This document shows, in pieces, positions 8,357-16,610 of a stretch of 64,000 nucleotides of DNA; the first letter of the stretch is position 1, and each line of letters begins with the position of its first letter. Both the position numbers and the translations under genes were made by a program. The stretch is from the NCBI RefSeq assembly GCF_039541815.1, contig NZ_BAABGY010000001.1:124001-188000 (forward strand). The letters run 5' to 3'. Source of the DNA: Flavisolibacter amylovorans (GTDB lineage Bacteria; Bacteroidota; Bacteroidia; Chitinophagales; Chitinophagaceae). Under the pieces are notes generated by a model. The model saw nothing but the letters and a program-made list of their open reading frames with translations, was not told the origin of the DNA and ran no database searches.

Positions 8357-9163
8357 ATGCCGCGCACCACGCACCGTCGTCATTCCACCTCCGCCCGCAA
8401 ATCGCCCGGCGATGCTTTTTCCGATTTCGTCAAGCGGGATTTTTACCGCCGCCTCGGCTGGATCGCAGCGGGAACCGTGCCGCTCGTACTCCTCGCCAGC
8501 GAGCGCGGGCCGCTCCGCTTCGTCTGCCTGCTGGCCTTCCTCCTGGTGGCCTTCCAGGTGATCATGCTGATCGCTTCGGCACAAGAGACGCTGGATGCCT
8601 TTTTCCCGCCGAAGGGAGCGCACCGGCGGGGGGAGCGCGCTTCCCACCGCTATCTTACCTATTTCGCCAGCGGGTATTTCATCCTGTCGATCGTGCTGCT
8701 GATGACGCAGCTGCGTCGTATCGACGATACCCTCGGCGGAATGCGGCTCTTCTGGATCGCCGGTGCGGCAGGGCTCCCGCTGGCGCTGCTACTCACCTTC
8801 CTGGTACGCCGTCTTGCCCCCTCGGTATACGACGAAGGGGGCGAGCATCGCTTTACCATGCACTTTGGCTTGATCGTCGGCAGCTTCCTGCTAGGCCCGT
8901 CGGTGGCCAGCCACATCAATTACTCCGGGCCGGGAGCACCCCTGCACTGCATAGAGACCCGCTTCATAGAAAAGACCACGTCCTCGCGGAACAAGGTTTG
9001 CTACATACACATCGAAGCCGGTGAAGGATCCACGGAGCGGCTGGAGGTGTCGGGTGATCTGTTCGACGCCCTGCCTGGTGCCGGCGCAGTAATCCTGTGC
9101 ACCCGCACCGGCGTCCTGGGCTTTCCGGTAGTGGAGACCGTACAGCCGGCAGGAGCCCGGTAG
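8357..9163 (+). CDS. Hypothetical membrane protein
   Basis: 268 residues. A basic N-terminus (residues 1-30) precedes five hydrophobic segments in two groups: LGWIAAGTVPLVLLA, FVCLLAFLLVAFQVIMLIA, FASGYFILSIVLLM, LFWIAGAAGLPLALLLTFLV and FGLIVGSFLLGPSVA. A soluble C-terminal domain of about 80 residues follows and would be extracytoplasmic if the topology is simple. It includes CIETRFIEKT and VCYIHIEAGEGSTERLEV. No family recognised. Confidence 0.6.
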   Translation: MPRTTHRRHSTSARKSPGDAFSDFVKRDFYRRLGWIAAGTVPLVLLASERGPLRFVCLLAFLLVAFQVIMLIASAQETLDAFFPPKGAHRRGERASHRYLTYFASGYFILSIVLLMTQLRRIDDTLGGMRLFWIAGAAGLPLALLLTFLVRRLAPSVYDEGGEHRFTMHFGLIVGSFLLGPSVASHINYSGPGAPLHCIETRFIEKTTSSRNKVCYIHIEAGEGSTERLEVSGDLFDALPGAGAVILCTRTGVLGFPVVETVQPAGAR

Positions 9164-9199
9164 CCCGTTCCCGCTCATAACGTGTTTCCCGGCCCGCCC

Positions 9200-9207
9200 T
9201 ATCTTTA
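9200..9207 (+). promoter_or_regulatory. -7 box placed for a leaderless transcript
   Basis: TATCTTTA ends 5 nt before the ATG at 9212, the distance at which transcription would be expected to start, so the mRNA probably begins at or next to the start codon. Confidence 0.45.
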
Positions 9208-9211
9208 GCCG

Positions 9212-9910
9212 ATGACCGACGTATACGACTTCGGGCTGGCCCCCGACCCCGCTACGGAGAAGCACGCAACCTTAAGCCGCCTCAACAAAAAGACCGAGCC
9301 TTACCGGGCCCTGCTGTCGGAGCTGATCGACACGGCCTTCCGGGTAAAGACGCGCCGCGCCGTCGACGAGGCCGACCTGGCCGTATGGGAACGGGGTCTC
9401 AGCGCGCCGCACGTGGATGTATTCAGTCACTATACCGGCCGCTTCGTATCGGCACTGTCGCATGAATTACCGTCGGTACAGGAATGGCTGATCGGGTTCG
9501 TGGCGCATCCGTCGGCAAAGGTCCGCCTGAACCTGGTCACCATCATGCTGCACCATCCGAACGACCGCGTGCTCGACACCGTACTCGCTGCCGGCCTGGC
9601 CGACAAGAGCGCCACCGTGCGCGCGAAGGCCGCCGACGTGATCGAGCGGGTGGAGCGGACGCACTTTGCCGAACGGCTTCCGGCGCTCATTGCGGCCGAG
9701 ACCAGCGATAAGGCGAAAGAAACCATGGAGCATTGCCTTTACTGGCTCACGCACGACTACCAGGTATACGACCGCACTGAGCGCGGCTACAGCATCTGGG
9801 TAAAGGTGGCCACGGGCATGACCGGCCGTACCATCAGCGAGGCGGAATACCAGGACCTGGAAAAAACGGTGGCCAGGATCCGGGCGGAACACGATGAATT
9901 GTATGGTTGA
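9212..9910 (+). CDS. HEAT-repeat-like protein
   Basis: 232 residues, no signal peptide. The central helical units resemble HEAT repeats: VQEWLIGFVAHPSAKVRLNLVTIML, then VLDTVLAAGLADKSATVRAKAADVIERV and ALIAAETSDKAKETMEHCLY. The C-terminal 50 residues are separate and helical. Such alpha-solenoids mediate protein interaction; the partner is unknown. The promoter geometry suggests a leaderless message. Confidence 0.6.
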   Translation: MTDVYDFGLAPDPATEKHATLSRLNKKTEPYRALLSELIDTAFRVKTRRAVDEADLAVWERGLSAPHVDVFSHYTGRFVSALSHELPSVQEWLIGFVAHPSAKVRLNLVTIMLHHPNDRVLDTVLAAGLADKSATVRAKAADVIERVERTHFAERLPALIAAETSDKAKETMEHCLYWLTHDYQVYDRTERGYSIWVKVATGMTGRTISEAEYQDLEKTVARIRAEHDELYG

Positions 9911-10013
9911 GGCGCATCAACCGCGTAGGGCCGGCAGCGCACCGATCTATAAAGCGAGGCAGGCCGTCGACGCGGAAGTGTGTCCTTGTAGATCTACGGG
10001 CGGGCGCGCTGAT

Positions 10014-10538
10014 CTATTTGTCGAAGGGCTCCAGCCTCGGCTTCTTTCGGGGCGGCAACACCAGCTGCGGGCTCAGGTCCGGTAGCACCTCCTGCAGCCT
10101 GCGCGGGCCGTACACGCCGGTATCGAGGAACATCCAGTCTTTTCCTTCGTTGCGCGAAATGGCCACCAGCGTGCTTTCCACGGTCATAAGGCCGAGCGGG
10201 GTGCGTACCGTGGTGCTTTGCGGTACCAGCGTCTGCAGCTCCTTTCCATGCGTTACGATGGGCGCCGGGCTGCCGATGGAGTACCGTGTGAACCCCGCGC
10301 CCATCCGCTTCATCTTCTGGTGGGCCGAATCCATCTTGGTCCGCACCCGCTCCGCGCCGCCGCCGAAGGCGATCACGTTGGGATGCGCGCGGCGCGCGAA
10401 GGCGGCAAAGTCGTTTTGCATCACCGCCGTGGCGAGCTCCATCGCCTGCACCTTGATGCGGGTGGGTAGCGGCTGCGCACCGCCCCGGAGCGGCAGCAGC
10501 AGGAGTGCAAACGAGAGGATGGTAATAATACGGATCAC
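10014..10538 (-). CDS. Secreted protein coupled to an ABC exporter
   Basis: 174 residues. It starts with GTG at 10538, which overlaps the permease stop codon (GTGA), so translation is probably coupled. The N-terminus is a signal peptide (VIRIITILSFALLLLPLRGGAQ). The mature part has AMELATAVMQNDFAAFARRAHPNVI and later DWMFLDTGVYGPRRLQ, a layout like small SnoaL/NTF2-type or DUF4440-like secreted proteins, but I cannot confirm the family. Order in the operon: ATPase, permease, this gene. A longer open frame upstream overlaps the permease and is a shadow. Confidence 0.65.
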   Translation of the reverse strand: MIRIITILSFALLLLPLRGGAQPLPTRIKVQAMELATAVMQNDFAAFARRAHPNVIAFGGGAERVRTKMDSAHQKMKRMGAGFTRYSIGSPAPIVTHGKELQTLVPQSTTVRTPLGLMTVESTLVAISRNEGKDWMFLDTGVYGPRRLQEVLPDLSPQLVLPPRKKPRLEPFDK

Positions 10539-11344
10539 AGGTCGCGCTTTTTGTTGATGCGGTAGCAGATCGCCCAGATGAGCGCGGTCAGCAGCACCGT
10601 GTACAGGATGTGGATGTTGGCCTGGCTGACGAGCGCGTCCCACTCGTCCTGCTTGCGCACGAACCAGCGCGGGTAGGGGATGAGGCGGTCGGAGATCTCC
10701 AGCGGCAGGTATTCGCCGATGCCGCCTGCGTGCTTCTTGGCCATCGCCACCAGGTAGGGCTCGAGCGGGAAATAATAGAACAGGAAGGCGCCCAGCGCCA
10801 GGAAGGCCTTGCGTACAATGAAAGCGATAAGGTGGGCGAAAGAAAGCTGCGAGAACGTCTGCAGGAAGAAGAGGCCGATGTAGCGGCTGCCCTCGTAGAA
10901 ATACTTGCCCGAGCCATCGGTGTTGAGTGTGCCGATCATCAGCGCGGTGCCGGTGTACAGGAGGGTGACGACGAGGCTTACGATGGCCACGTCGATGACC
11001 TTGCTCGTCATGAACTGCGAGCGGCTCCAACCATCTATGATGTTCTGCCGGTGCGTTTTATACGTATACTCGTTGGTGATGAACATGATGACGAGCACCG
11101 ACGGCAGAAACACGAACACCGACGAGATGAAGGCTACGGTCTGCCAGGCATCGGGGAACGCGAAGGGGTTGTTGAGCATCTTCAGCAGCGGTCCCATCTG
11201 CGGGTCTTCGAGCTGGTCTTTATAGCCGCTGGTGTACAGCACGTAATTCATGCCCGGGTAGGCGAGTGCCACGATGACCAGCATCCACCAGAAGGCGGGA
11301 TACTTTTTTATTTTCAGCCACTCGGTTCTTATGAGGTTGCCCAT
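10535..11344 (-). CDS. ABC-2 type transporter permease
   Basis: 269 residues with about six membrane helices: FWWMLVIVALAYPGMNYVLY, FISSVFVFLPSVLVIMFIT, VAIVSLVVTLLYTGTALMIG, the YIGLFFLQTFSQLSFAHLIAF region, ALGAFLFYYFPLEPYL and ILYTVLLTALIWAICY. A cytoplasmic RTEWLKIKKYP precedes the first, as is typical of ABC-2 permeases. It forms the membrane part of an exporter with the ATPase encoded 48 bp upstream. The substrate is unknown. Confidence 0.88.
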   Translation of the reverse strand: MGNLIRTEWLKIKKYPAFWWMLVIVALAYPGMNYVLYTSGYKDQLEDPQMGPLLKMLNNPFAFPDAWQTVAFISSVFVFLPSVLVIMFITNEYTYKTHRQNIIDGWSRSQFMTSKVIDVAIVSLVVTLLYTGTALMIGTLNTDGSGKYFYEGSRYIGLFFLQTFSQLSFAHLIAFIVRKAFLALGAFLFYYFPLEPYLVAMAKKHAGGIGEYLPLEISDRLIPYPRWFVRKQDEWDALVSQANIHILYTVLLTALIWAICYRINKKRDL

Positions 11345-11392
11345 GGTCGCTTGTTTGGAGCTTTTTTGATCGGATTAGGTATTGCGGTCGTT

Positions 11393-12307
11393 TCAGGAGG
11401 CGCTGCCTTCGGCATCGCCGGTGAGCTCGAAGAAGCGGGCCTCGAGGCGCTTCTTCTTCAGCAGCAGGTGCGAGAGTACGATGCCCTGGCTGAAGCAGTG
11501 GCTGTTGATGGCGTCGAGCTGCGCCGAGCGCTTGGGAAGCGTGAACTGCACGGTGCCCGCCGCGCGGTCGATGTGGTGGCCGCTGCCGAAGGAGCGCACG
11601 GCCGCTGCAAGCGCGTTGAGATCCGCGGCGCCGAGCTCCACCACGTCCTCATCCTGCATCACCTCGTTGACCTCGCCGGTGACCACGAGCGAGCCTTTCT
11701 TGAGGATGGCTACATGGGTACACACCTTTTCCACCTCGTCGAGCAGGTGGCTCGCCATGATGATGGTATGCCCCGCATTCTTCAGTTCGGTGATGAGTGC
11801 CCGTATTTCTGCGATACCCACCGGGTCGAGGCCGTTGGTGGGCTCGTCGAGCACCAGCACCCGGGGGCTGCCCAGCAGGGCGGCGGCGATGGCGAGGCGC
11901 TGCTTCATGCCGAGGCTGTAGGTCTTGAAAGCGCTCTTGCGGCGCTCATGGAGCTTTACCTGGTGGAGCACCGCTTCGATGTCGGTCCCGGTACCGCGCC
12001 CGCTGATGCTTTGGGTGATGCGCAGGTTGTCGACGGCGGAAAGGTAGTGGTAGAAGTTCGGCGTCTCTAGCAGCGAACCGATGCGGCGGCGGCCTTCGGG
12101 AGAGCCGGGCTGTCCGAACCAGAGGAAGGAGCCACCGTCGGCCTTCAGCACGTCGAGGATGATGCTCAGCAGGGTGGTCTTGCCCGAGCCGTTGGGCCCG
12201 AGGATGCCGAAGACGCTGCCTTCGGGCACGCTGAAGGAAACATCCTTCAGGGCCTGCACCGGGCCGTAGCTTTTCCGGACCTGCGATAGGGAGAGAACCG
12301 CACTCAT
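11393..12307 (-). CDS. ABC transporter ATP-binding protein (ABC-2 exporter)
   Basis: 304 residues. Walker A GPNGSGKTT at 37-45, signature YSLGMKQRLAIAAALL, Walker B VLVLDEPTNGLDPVG and a switch His in IIMASHLLDEVEK. The last ~90 residues form the extra C-terminal domain typical of the BcrA/DrrA class of drug or lipid exporters. It is first in a three-gene minus-strand operon with the permease and a secreted protein. Confidence 0.92.
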   Translation of the reverse strand: MSAVLSLSQVRKSYGPVQALKDVSFSVPEGSVFGILGPNGSGKTTLLSIILDVLKADGGSFLWFGQPGSPEGRRRIGSLLETPNFYHYLSAVDNLRITQSISGRGTGTDIEAVLHQVKLHERRKSAFKTYSLGMKQRLAIAAALLGSPRVLVLDEPTNGLDPVGIAEIRALITELKNAGHTIIMASHLLDEVEKVCTHVAILKKGSLVVTGEVNEVMQDEDVVELGAADLNALAAAVRSFGSGHHIDRAAGTVQFTLPKRSAQLDAINSHCFSQGIVLSHLLLKKKRLEARFFELTGDAEGSAS

Positions 12308-12463
12308 AGGGGTCTGTTTGATGATGGGATAGAAGTATTAAAAAGCACTTTGCACTACAAAGTAAGTGCAATATTTCCGAACCGGCGGGACATTCGTCAT
12401 AATTATTTTTTTCGGGGTTGCCGTCCTGCCTTGCCCACGTGGCGCGGCCTCTGGCCGATGGCT

Positions 12464-12471
12464 TACCTTTG
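12464..12471 (+). promoter_or_regulatory. Bacteroidota -7 promoter box
   Basis: TACCTTTG is an exact consensus match, 56 nt before the PepSY gene start. Confidence 0.45.
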
Positions 12472-12526
12472 GTGCGCCCCGGCACGCCCGCTCCCTGCCC
12501 GGCGCCCTGCCCGAAAACAACGACCC

Positions 12527-13120
12527 ATGCAGCCCCACAACCGTCAGCAACAGGCCCGCCTTCTACGCATCTCCCGTAAGGTGCACCGCACCACGGGCGC
12601 GCTGCTCTTCGCCTTCTTTTTCGTTGTTTCGGTTACCGGCCTGCTGCTCGGGTGGAAGAAGAACAGCGGTGGCTACATCATGGCGAAGTCGCATTCCGGT
12701 ACTTCTACGAACCTGGCCGACTGGCTGCCCATCGACAGCCTGCACCGCAATGCGCTTCGGATCTACCGCGACTCGATCAGGGCTGGCGGCTCGCCTGCGC
12801 TCGACCGGATCGACATCCGGCAAGACAAGGGCATGGTCAAATTCGTGTTCGTCGACGGCTTCTGGGGCATCCAGCTCGATGGGGCCACGGGCCGCCTCCT
12901 GCACATCGAGAAGCGGCGCTCCGACTTTATCGAGAAGGTCCACGACGGCTCCATCCTCGATCACTACTTCGGAACCGGCAGCGTCATCAAGCTGATCTAT
13001 ACCACCGTGATGGGGATCGCCCTGCTGGTTTTTACCGTTACCGGCTTCTGGCTGTGGTATGGCCCGGGACGCATGCGCCGGCAGGCCGCGCGCAGCCGGT
13101 CCGGCGCCGGCGCGTCCTAA
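12527..13120 (+). CDS. PepSY-associated membrane protein
   Basis: 197 residues from the ATG at 12527. The first helix (TGALLFAFFFVVSVTGLLLGW, about 26-46) and the last (LIYTTVMGIALLVFTVTGFWLWYG) flank a periplasmic part with a PepSY-like strand-helix segment (MVKFVFVDGFWGIQLDGATGRLL) followed by the HDGSILDHYF motif seen in PepSY-TM proteins. Family members are often tied to iron uptake or reductase functions, but no such gene is adjacent. The tail is basic. Confidence 0.75.
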   Translation: MQPHNRQQQARLLRISRKVHRTTGALLFAFFFVVSVTGLLLGWKKNSGGYIMAKSHSGTSTNLADWLPIDSLHRNALRIYRDSIRAGGSPALDRIDIRQDKGMVKFVFVDGFWGIQLDGATGRLLHIEKRRSDFIEKVHDGSILDHYFGTGSVIKLIYTTVMGIALLVFTVTGFWLWYGPGRMRRQAARSRSGAGAS

Positions 13121-13231
13121 TACCGAATGCCGTATTTTAGTCCTGGCTGCCGTTCCTGGACGACCCGCCAGCCCGGCCCGAGGCCGGACGCCGGACGCAC
13201 CCGGATGGTGTGGGCTTATCCCAATCAACGA

Positions 13232-13239
13232 CACGTTTG
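13232..13239 (+). promoter_or_regulatory. Putative -7 box placed for a leaderless transcript
   Basis: CACGTTTG (one mismatch to TAnnTTTG) ends 4 nt before the ATG at 13243. Confidence 0.3.
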
Positions 13240-13242
13240 CAT

Positions 13243-13818
13243 ATGGCCACTACAACAAAGAAATCGAAAGCGGCAACCGCTCCGGCGCACGAAGGGCTGC
13301 TCGGCATCCTGAAAGCCCGTTTTGAAAAGCATCTGCACCGCCACCCCGGCATTGACTGGAACAGCGTTGTTGCAAGGCTCAACGCTGCACCCGTAAAACT
13401 ACAGGTGCTGGAGGAGATGGAGCGCACGGGTGGTGAGCCCGACGTGGTGGGCGCCGACCCGGCTACGGGCGCCCTTATCTTCTTCGACTGCGCTCCCGAA
13501 ACACCGGCCGGCCGCCGCAGCGTTTGCTACGACGGCGACGCACTGGCCGCCCGCAGGGAGCACAAGCCGGCGCACAGCGCGGTGGGCATGGCCGAAGATA
13601 TGGGCATCGCCCTGTTGAACGAGGAGCAGTACCGTTTTCTGCAGGCCCTCGGCCCGGTAGATCAGAAGACCTCGAGCTGGATCGCCACACCGCCTGCCAT
13701 GCGCAAGCTCGGGGGTGCGCTCTTCGGCGATTACCGCTACGGGCAGGTGTTCTTTTACCATAATGGCGTACAGTCGTACTACGCGGGCCGCGGCTTCCGG
13801 GGCGTTCTGTACGTGTAA
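13243..13818 (+). CDS. DUF4256 family protein
   Basis: 191 residues from the ATG at 13243. Nearly the whole protein matches the DUF4256 pattern by memory: LLGILKARFEKHLHRH, EMERTGGEPDVVG, FFDCAPETPAGRRSVCYD, AEDMGIALLNEEQYR, KTSSWIATP, RKLGGALFGDYRYG and the ending YHNGVQSYYAGRGFRG. The family is cytosolic and uncharacterised. It is monocistronic, with a box just upstream. Confidence 0.88.
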   Translation: MATTTKKSKAATAPAHEGLLGILKARFEKHLHRHPGIDWNSVVARLNAAPVKLQVLEEMERTGGEPDVVGADPATGALIFFDCAPETPAGRRSVCYDGDALAARREHKPAHSAVGMAEDMGIALLNEEQYRFLQALGPVDQKTSSWIATPPAMRKLGGALFGDYRYGQVFFYHNGVQSYYAGRGFRGVLYV

Positions 13819-14079
13819 GCAAAAAGCACTGCCGTATGCAATCCTTCTTTGTGCTGCATCTCCGAGAGTATGCAACCGAACCTGTTTCCGAGCCGCCTGC
13901 TCCTTGTGCTGACGCCAGGTGTCGTACTGATCGTACTTTTCTTTCTGATCCGGTATCTGCACCCGGCAGCGGTGGCCGATCCATCGCCATGGGTGCAGCA
14001 TAGCCATAAGCCGGCCGCTCCGAACAACCATTCAAGGCCAGGGCAGCCCGCAGCGCCGAACACACAGCCCCGACTGACT

Positions 14080-15720
14080 ATGAATAATTTCCTTCTTCGT
14101 TGCTTCACTCCCGCAATATTACTGGCAGGCTGCGCCCAGATGCATTCCACTGCTCCCGCGGTGCCACCGCCCTTTCCGCACGGGCCGCTGGATTCGGCAT
14201 ACGTATCGCTGCGGCCCGCCGTACAAACCTTTTCCATCGACAACCGCAAGCCGGTGCGCATCCGCGCGGCCCGCGGAACCGAGGTGCTGGTGCCCGCGGA
14301 AGTGTTTACGAATGCTGCCGGTGAAGCGGTGGCCGGGGTGCAGGTGGAGGTGGTGGAGACACTGTCGCTGCCGGAGTTCGTGGCCGGTGGCCTGGCTACA
14401 CATTCCGATGGCCGCCTGCTCTGCTCCAATGGGATGGTGTACCTCAACGCCCGCGCCGCCGGAGAGCCTTTGCAGCTGAAGCCGGGCAGCACGCTAACCG
14501 TATCGATGCCGACAATGGGCGCAGCGGGGCGCTTCGAAATGTTCCGCGGCGACGGCAAGAACTGGACTGTCGACAGCAGCATGACCCGGCTTGATTATGC
14601 GGTGCCGCTTCCGCTGCATCTCCTGTACCCGGAAGGCAACGAGACCTTCCTGAAATGCATCTCCAGCGTTGGTGGCGCCAACGAGCAAAATTTTTACCTG
14701 GATACCAACATCGTGAGCGTAACGCAACCGCAGTACGAAGGGACAGTCATCGCCACCGACGAGTTCCGGCAACGCATCGGGCATTTATGGGGGATGATGG
14801 AGCAAATGAGTTATTTCACCAACCGGTCGTATCACTACAGTCTGGAGACGGGCTGCGGGCATCAGTATAACTACGATATCTGGCGGGTCTATTACGATCA
14901 CCCCGAGCGGTCCTTCCGTGCCTCCGACTCGATCGCGAAAGCGATGTACCTGGCCTACTTCCGCGCCAACAAGGAGCGGATCGCGGCTTTTTGCGAAGAG
15001 GTGAACCGGCACAAGCGCAAGCAGTTCTCCAACTGGACCGACACCAATTACTACTTTGATTTCCGGAAGCATTCGCTCGAGGAGCAGTTCATGCGGCCGC
15101 TGCGCGATTTTCCCGTGTCCGATAAGGAACTCCCACGCCTCGATCCGCGCGGGGTGGACCTCGCTGCCGCCGACGCCTTCGACCGGTTGCGCGCGAAAGG
15201 CGTTCCGGTAGCGGAGTGCAACGAACTCCTCAGCTATCACTTCCGGCGGGAGGCCATCCTCCGCGCCCTGCAGCAGGAGCGCGACGCCGCGGGCAACCGC
15301 GAACGGATGGAGCAGGTGTACGGGTCTACGGTTTTTGCCACCTCGCAGATGGGCTGGATCAACTGCGACCGGTTCTACGACGATCCTGCCGCCGGCAAGG
15401 CATCGATCTACGTCACCAGCAGTCCGGGCACAGCGCTCGACTACATTGACTATTCGCTCGTGATCCCGGCGCTGAACGTGCGGCTGTCTGCATTTATCGA
15501 TAGCGCCGGGCGCTGGTCCTTTACCCGGAAGGAAGGGGCTTATACAAAGCTGCCGATCGGGCAGGAGGCCGTCATTACCGGTGTGGCGGTGCAGCGCGAT
15601 TCGGTGTACTTTGCCAGCCGGAAGATCCGGATACAGGATGGCCTGACGGTGGCGCTACCGATGAAACAGCTGCACCGGAACGATCTGAACCGCGCGCTCA
15701 CCGAGGCCCTTAAGCCCTGA
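14080..15720 (+). CDS. Large lipoprotein of unknown function
   Basis: 546 residues from the ATG at 14080, which begins a lipoprotein signal (MNNFLLRCFTPAILLAGCAQ, Cys18). The N-terminal ~100 residues (IRAARGTEVLVPAEVFTNAAGEAVAGVQVEVVE, quoted in parts) look like a beta-sandwich also found in Bacteroidota surface proteins. The middle is helical and rich in aromatic residues (NRSYHYSLETG, YYFDFRKHSLEEQF). The C-terminus is beta-rich (SSPGTALDYIDYSLVIP). The reading frame is open upstream to 13849 and would encode another hydrophobic leader, so the start is not certain. Confidence 0.6.
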   Translation: MNNFLLRCFTPAILLAGCAQMHSTAPAVPPPFPHGPLDSAYVSLRPAVQTFSIDNRKPVRIRAARGTEVLVPAEVFTNAAGEAVAGVQVEVVETLSLPEFVAGGLATHSDGRLLCSNGMVYLNARAAGEPLQLKPGSTLTVSMPTMGAAGRFEMFRGDGKNWTVDSSMTRLDYAVPLPLHLLYPEGNETFLKCISSVGGANEQNFYLDTNIVSVTQPQYEGTVIATDEFRQRIGHLWGMMEQMSYFTNRSYHYSLETGCGHQYNYDIWRVYYDHPERSFRASDSIAKAMYLAYFRANKERIAAFCEEVNRHKRKQFSNWTDTNYYFDFRKHSLEEQFMRPLRDFPVSDKELPRLDPRGVDLAAADAFDRLRAKGVPVAECNELLSYHFRREAILRALQQERDAAGNRERMEQVYGSTVFATSQMGWINCDRFYDDPAAGKASIYVTSSPGTALDYIDYSLVIPALNVRLSAFIDSAGRWSFTRKEGAYTKLPIGQEAVITGVAVQRDSVYFASRKIRIQDGLTVALPMKQLHRNDLNRALTEALKP

Positions 15721-15776
15721 TGGAACGCGCAACCCACAACGCTCCCGAAGCATCTTGCCCGATAACCCGACACACC

Positions 15777-16502
15777 ATGAACCGAAACCTGCTGATCCTG
15801 TTCTGCCTGCTCCTGACGCTCCGCTCGACCGGCCAGGACGACGATATCCAACGGCCGGATGACATCCGTGCGAACCGCGTGCGGACGCGCACGACCCTGC
15901 TGGGCGGGGGAAGTAGATCGACCATCGTATCGAGCTTTGACCGTGCCGGGCGGCTCACCCGGTGGGTGCTTACGGATAATGAGACGGGCAAGAATCCGCA
16001 GGTGACGATCGTATACCGGTATGACAGCAGCGGCAAAGCGGTGGCCGCCACCTCGATCAGTACTACCGATACGCTCCATTCCGCGTATGAATACGGGAGT
16101 GACCAACAGCTGCGCCGGAAGATCACCCGCTTTCCGAACGGCACCTTGCAGGAGCTGAGCGAGTTCACCTACAACCCGAAATTCGAACTCGTGTCGCGCT
16201 ATTGGGACAATGGAGAGGTCTACCGCCAGGATAGCAGCTTCTACGATGCCCAGGGGCGTGTTGCACGCTACAGCGGTGTCGACGAGAGCGATACGTTAGT
16301 GCGTAACTGGAACTATTTGCTCGAGCACGAAACGGATGCGTCAGGCCGCCTGCTCCGCCAGGTCACCCGGTCGGAAGGAAAGATCATCCTGGTGGAAGAT
16401 TTCGGCTACGACGCGCGCGGGCTGTTGCTGTTTAAGGAATCGACGCACAGCATGATGGGTGGTTTCAAGTCGAGGGAGCAATACACCTACACGTTTTATT
16501 GA
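15777..16502 (+). CDS. Secreted YD/RHS-repeat-like protein
   Basis: 241 residues. Signal peptide MNRNLLILFCLLLTLRSTGQ. The mature part has loosely repeated YD-type strands: SSFDRAGRLTRW, YRYDSSGKAVAAT, SFYDAQGRVARYS, ETDASGRLLRQVT and FGYDARGLLLFKES, a pattern typical of RHS/YD beta-filament repeats. It starts 57 bp after the preceding lipoprotein gene, so the pair is probably co-transcribed; both proteins would be exported. Confidence 0.65.
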   Translation: MNRNLLILFCLLLTLRSTGQDDDIQRPDDIRANRVRTRTTLLGGGSRSTIVSSFDRAGRLTRWVLTDNETGKNPQVTIVYRYDSSGKAVAATSISTTDTLHSAYEYGSDQQLRRKITRFPNGTLQELSEFTYNPKFELVSRYWDNGEVYRQDSSFYDAQGRVARYSGVDESDTLVRNWNYLLEHETDASGRLLRQVTRSEGKIILVEDFGYDARGLLLFKESTHSMMGGFKSREQYTYTFY

Positions 16503-16583
16503 CCGGCTGCCCGGGCAAGGCTGATGCAGTATTCCCCACATTCCTGCCCCCTTGCACAGGATAGCCCGCTACCGGCAACTCCC

Positions 16584-16591
16584 TATCTTTC
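16584..16591 (+). promoter_or_regulatory. Putative -7 box of the beta-galactosidase gene
   Basis: TATCTTTC, one mismatch to the consensus, lies 19 nt before the ATG at 16611. Confidence 0.35.
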
Positions 16592-16610
16592 GCCTTCCAA
16601 ACACATCGCT

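Noticed and set aside
10610..12070. Plus-strand open frame of 486 codons across the ABC permease and ATPase genes
   Set aside because: It crosses two real minus-strand genes with clear motifs and shows no domain of its own.
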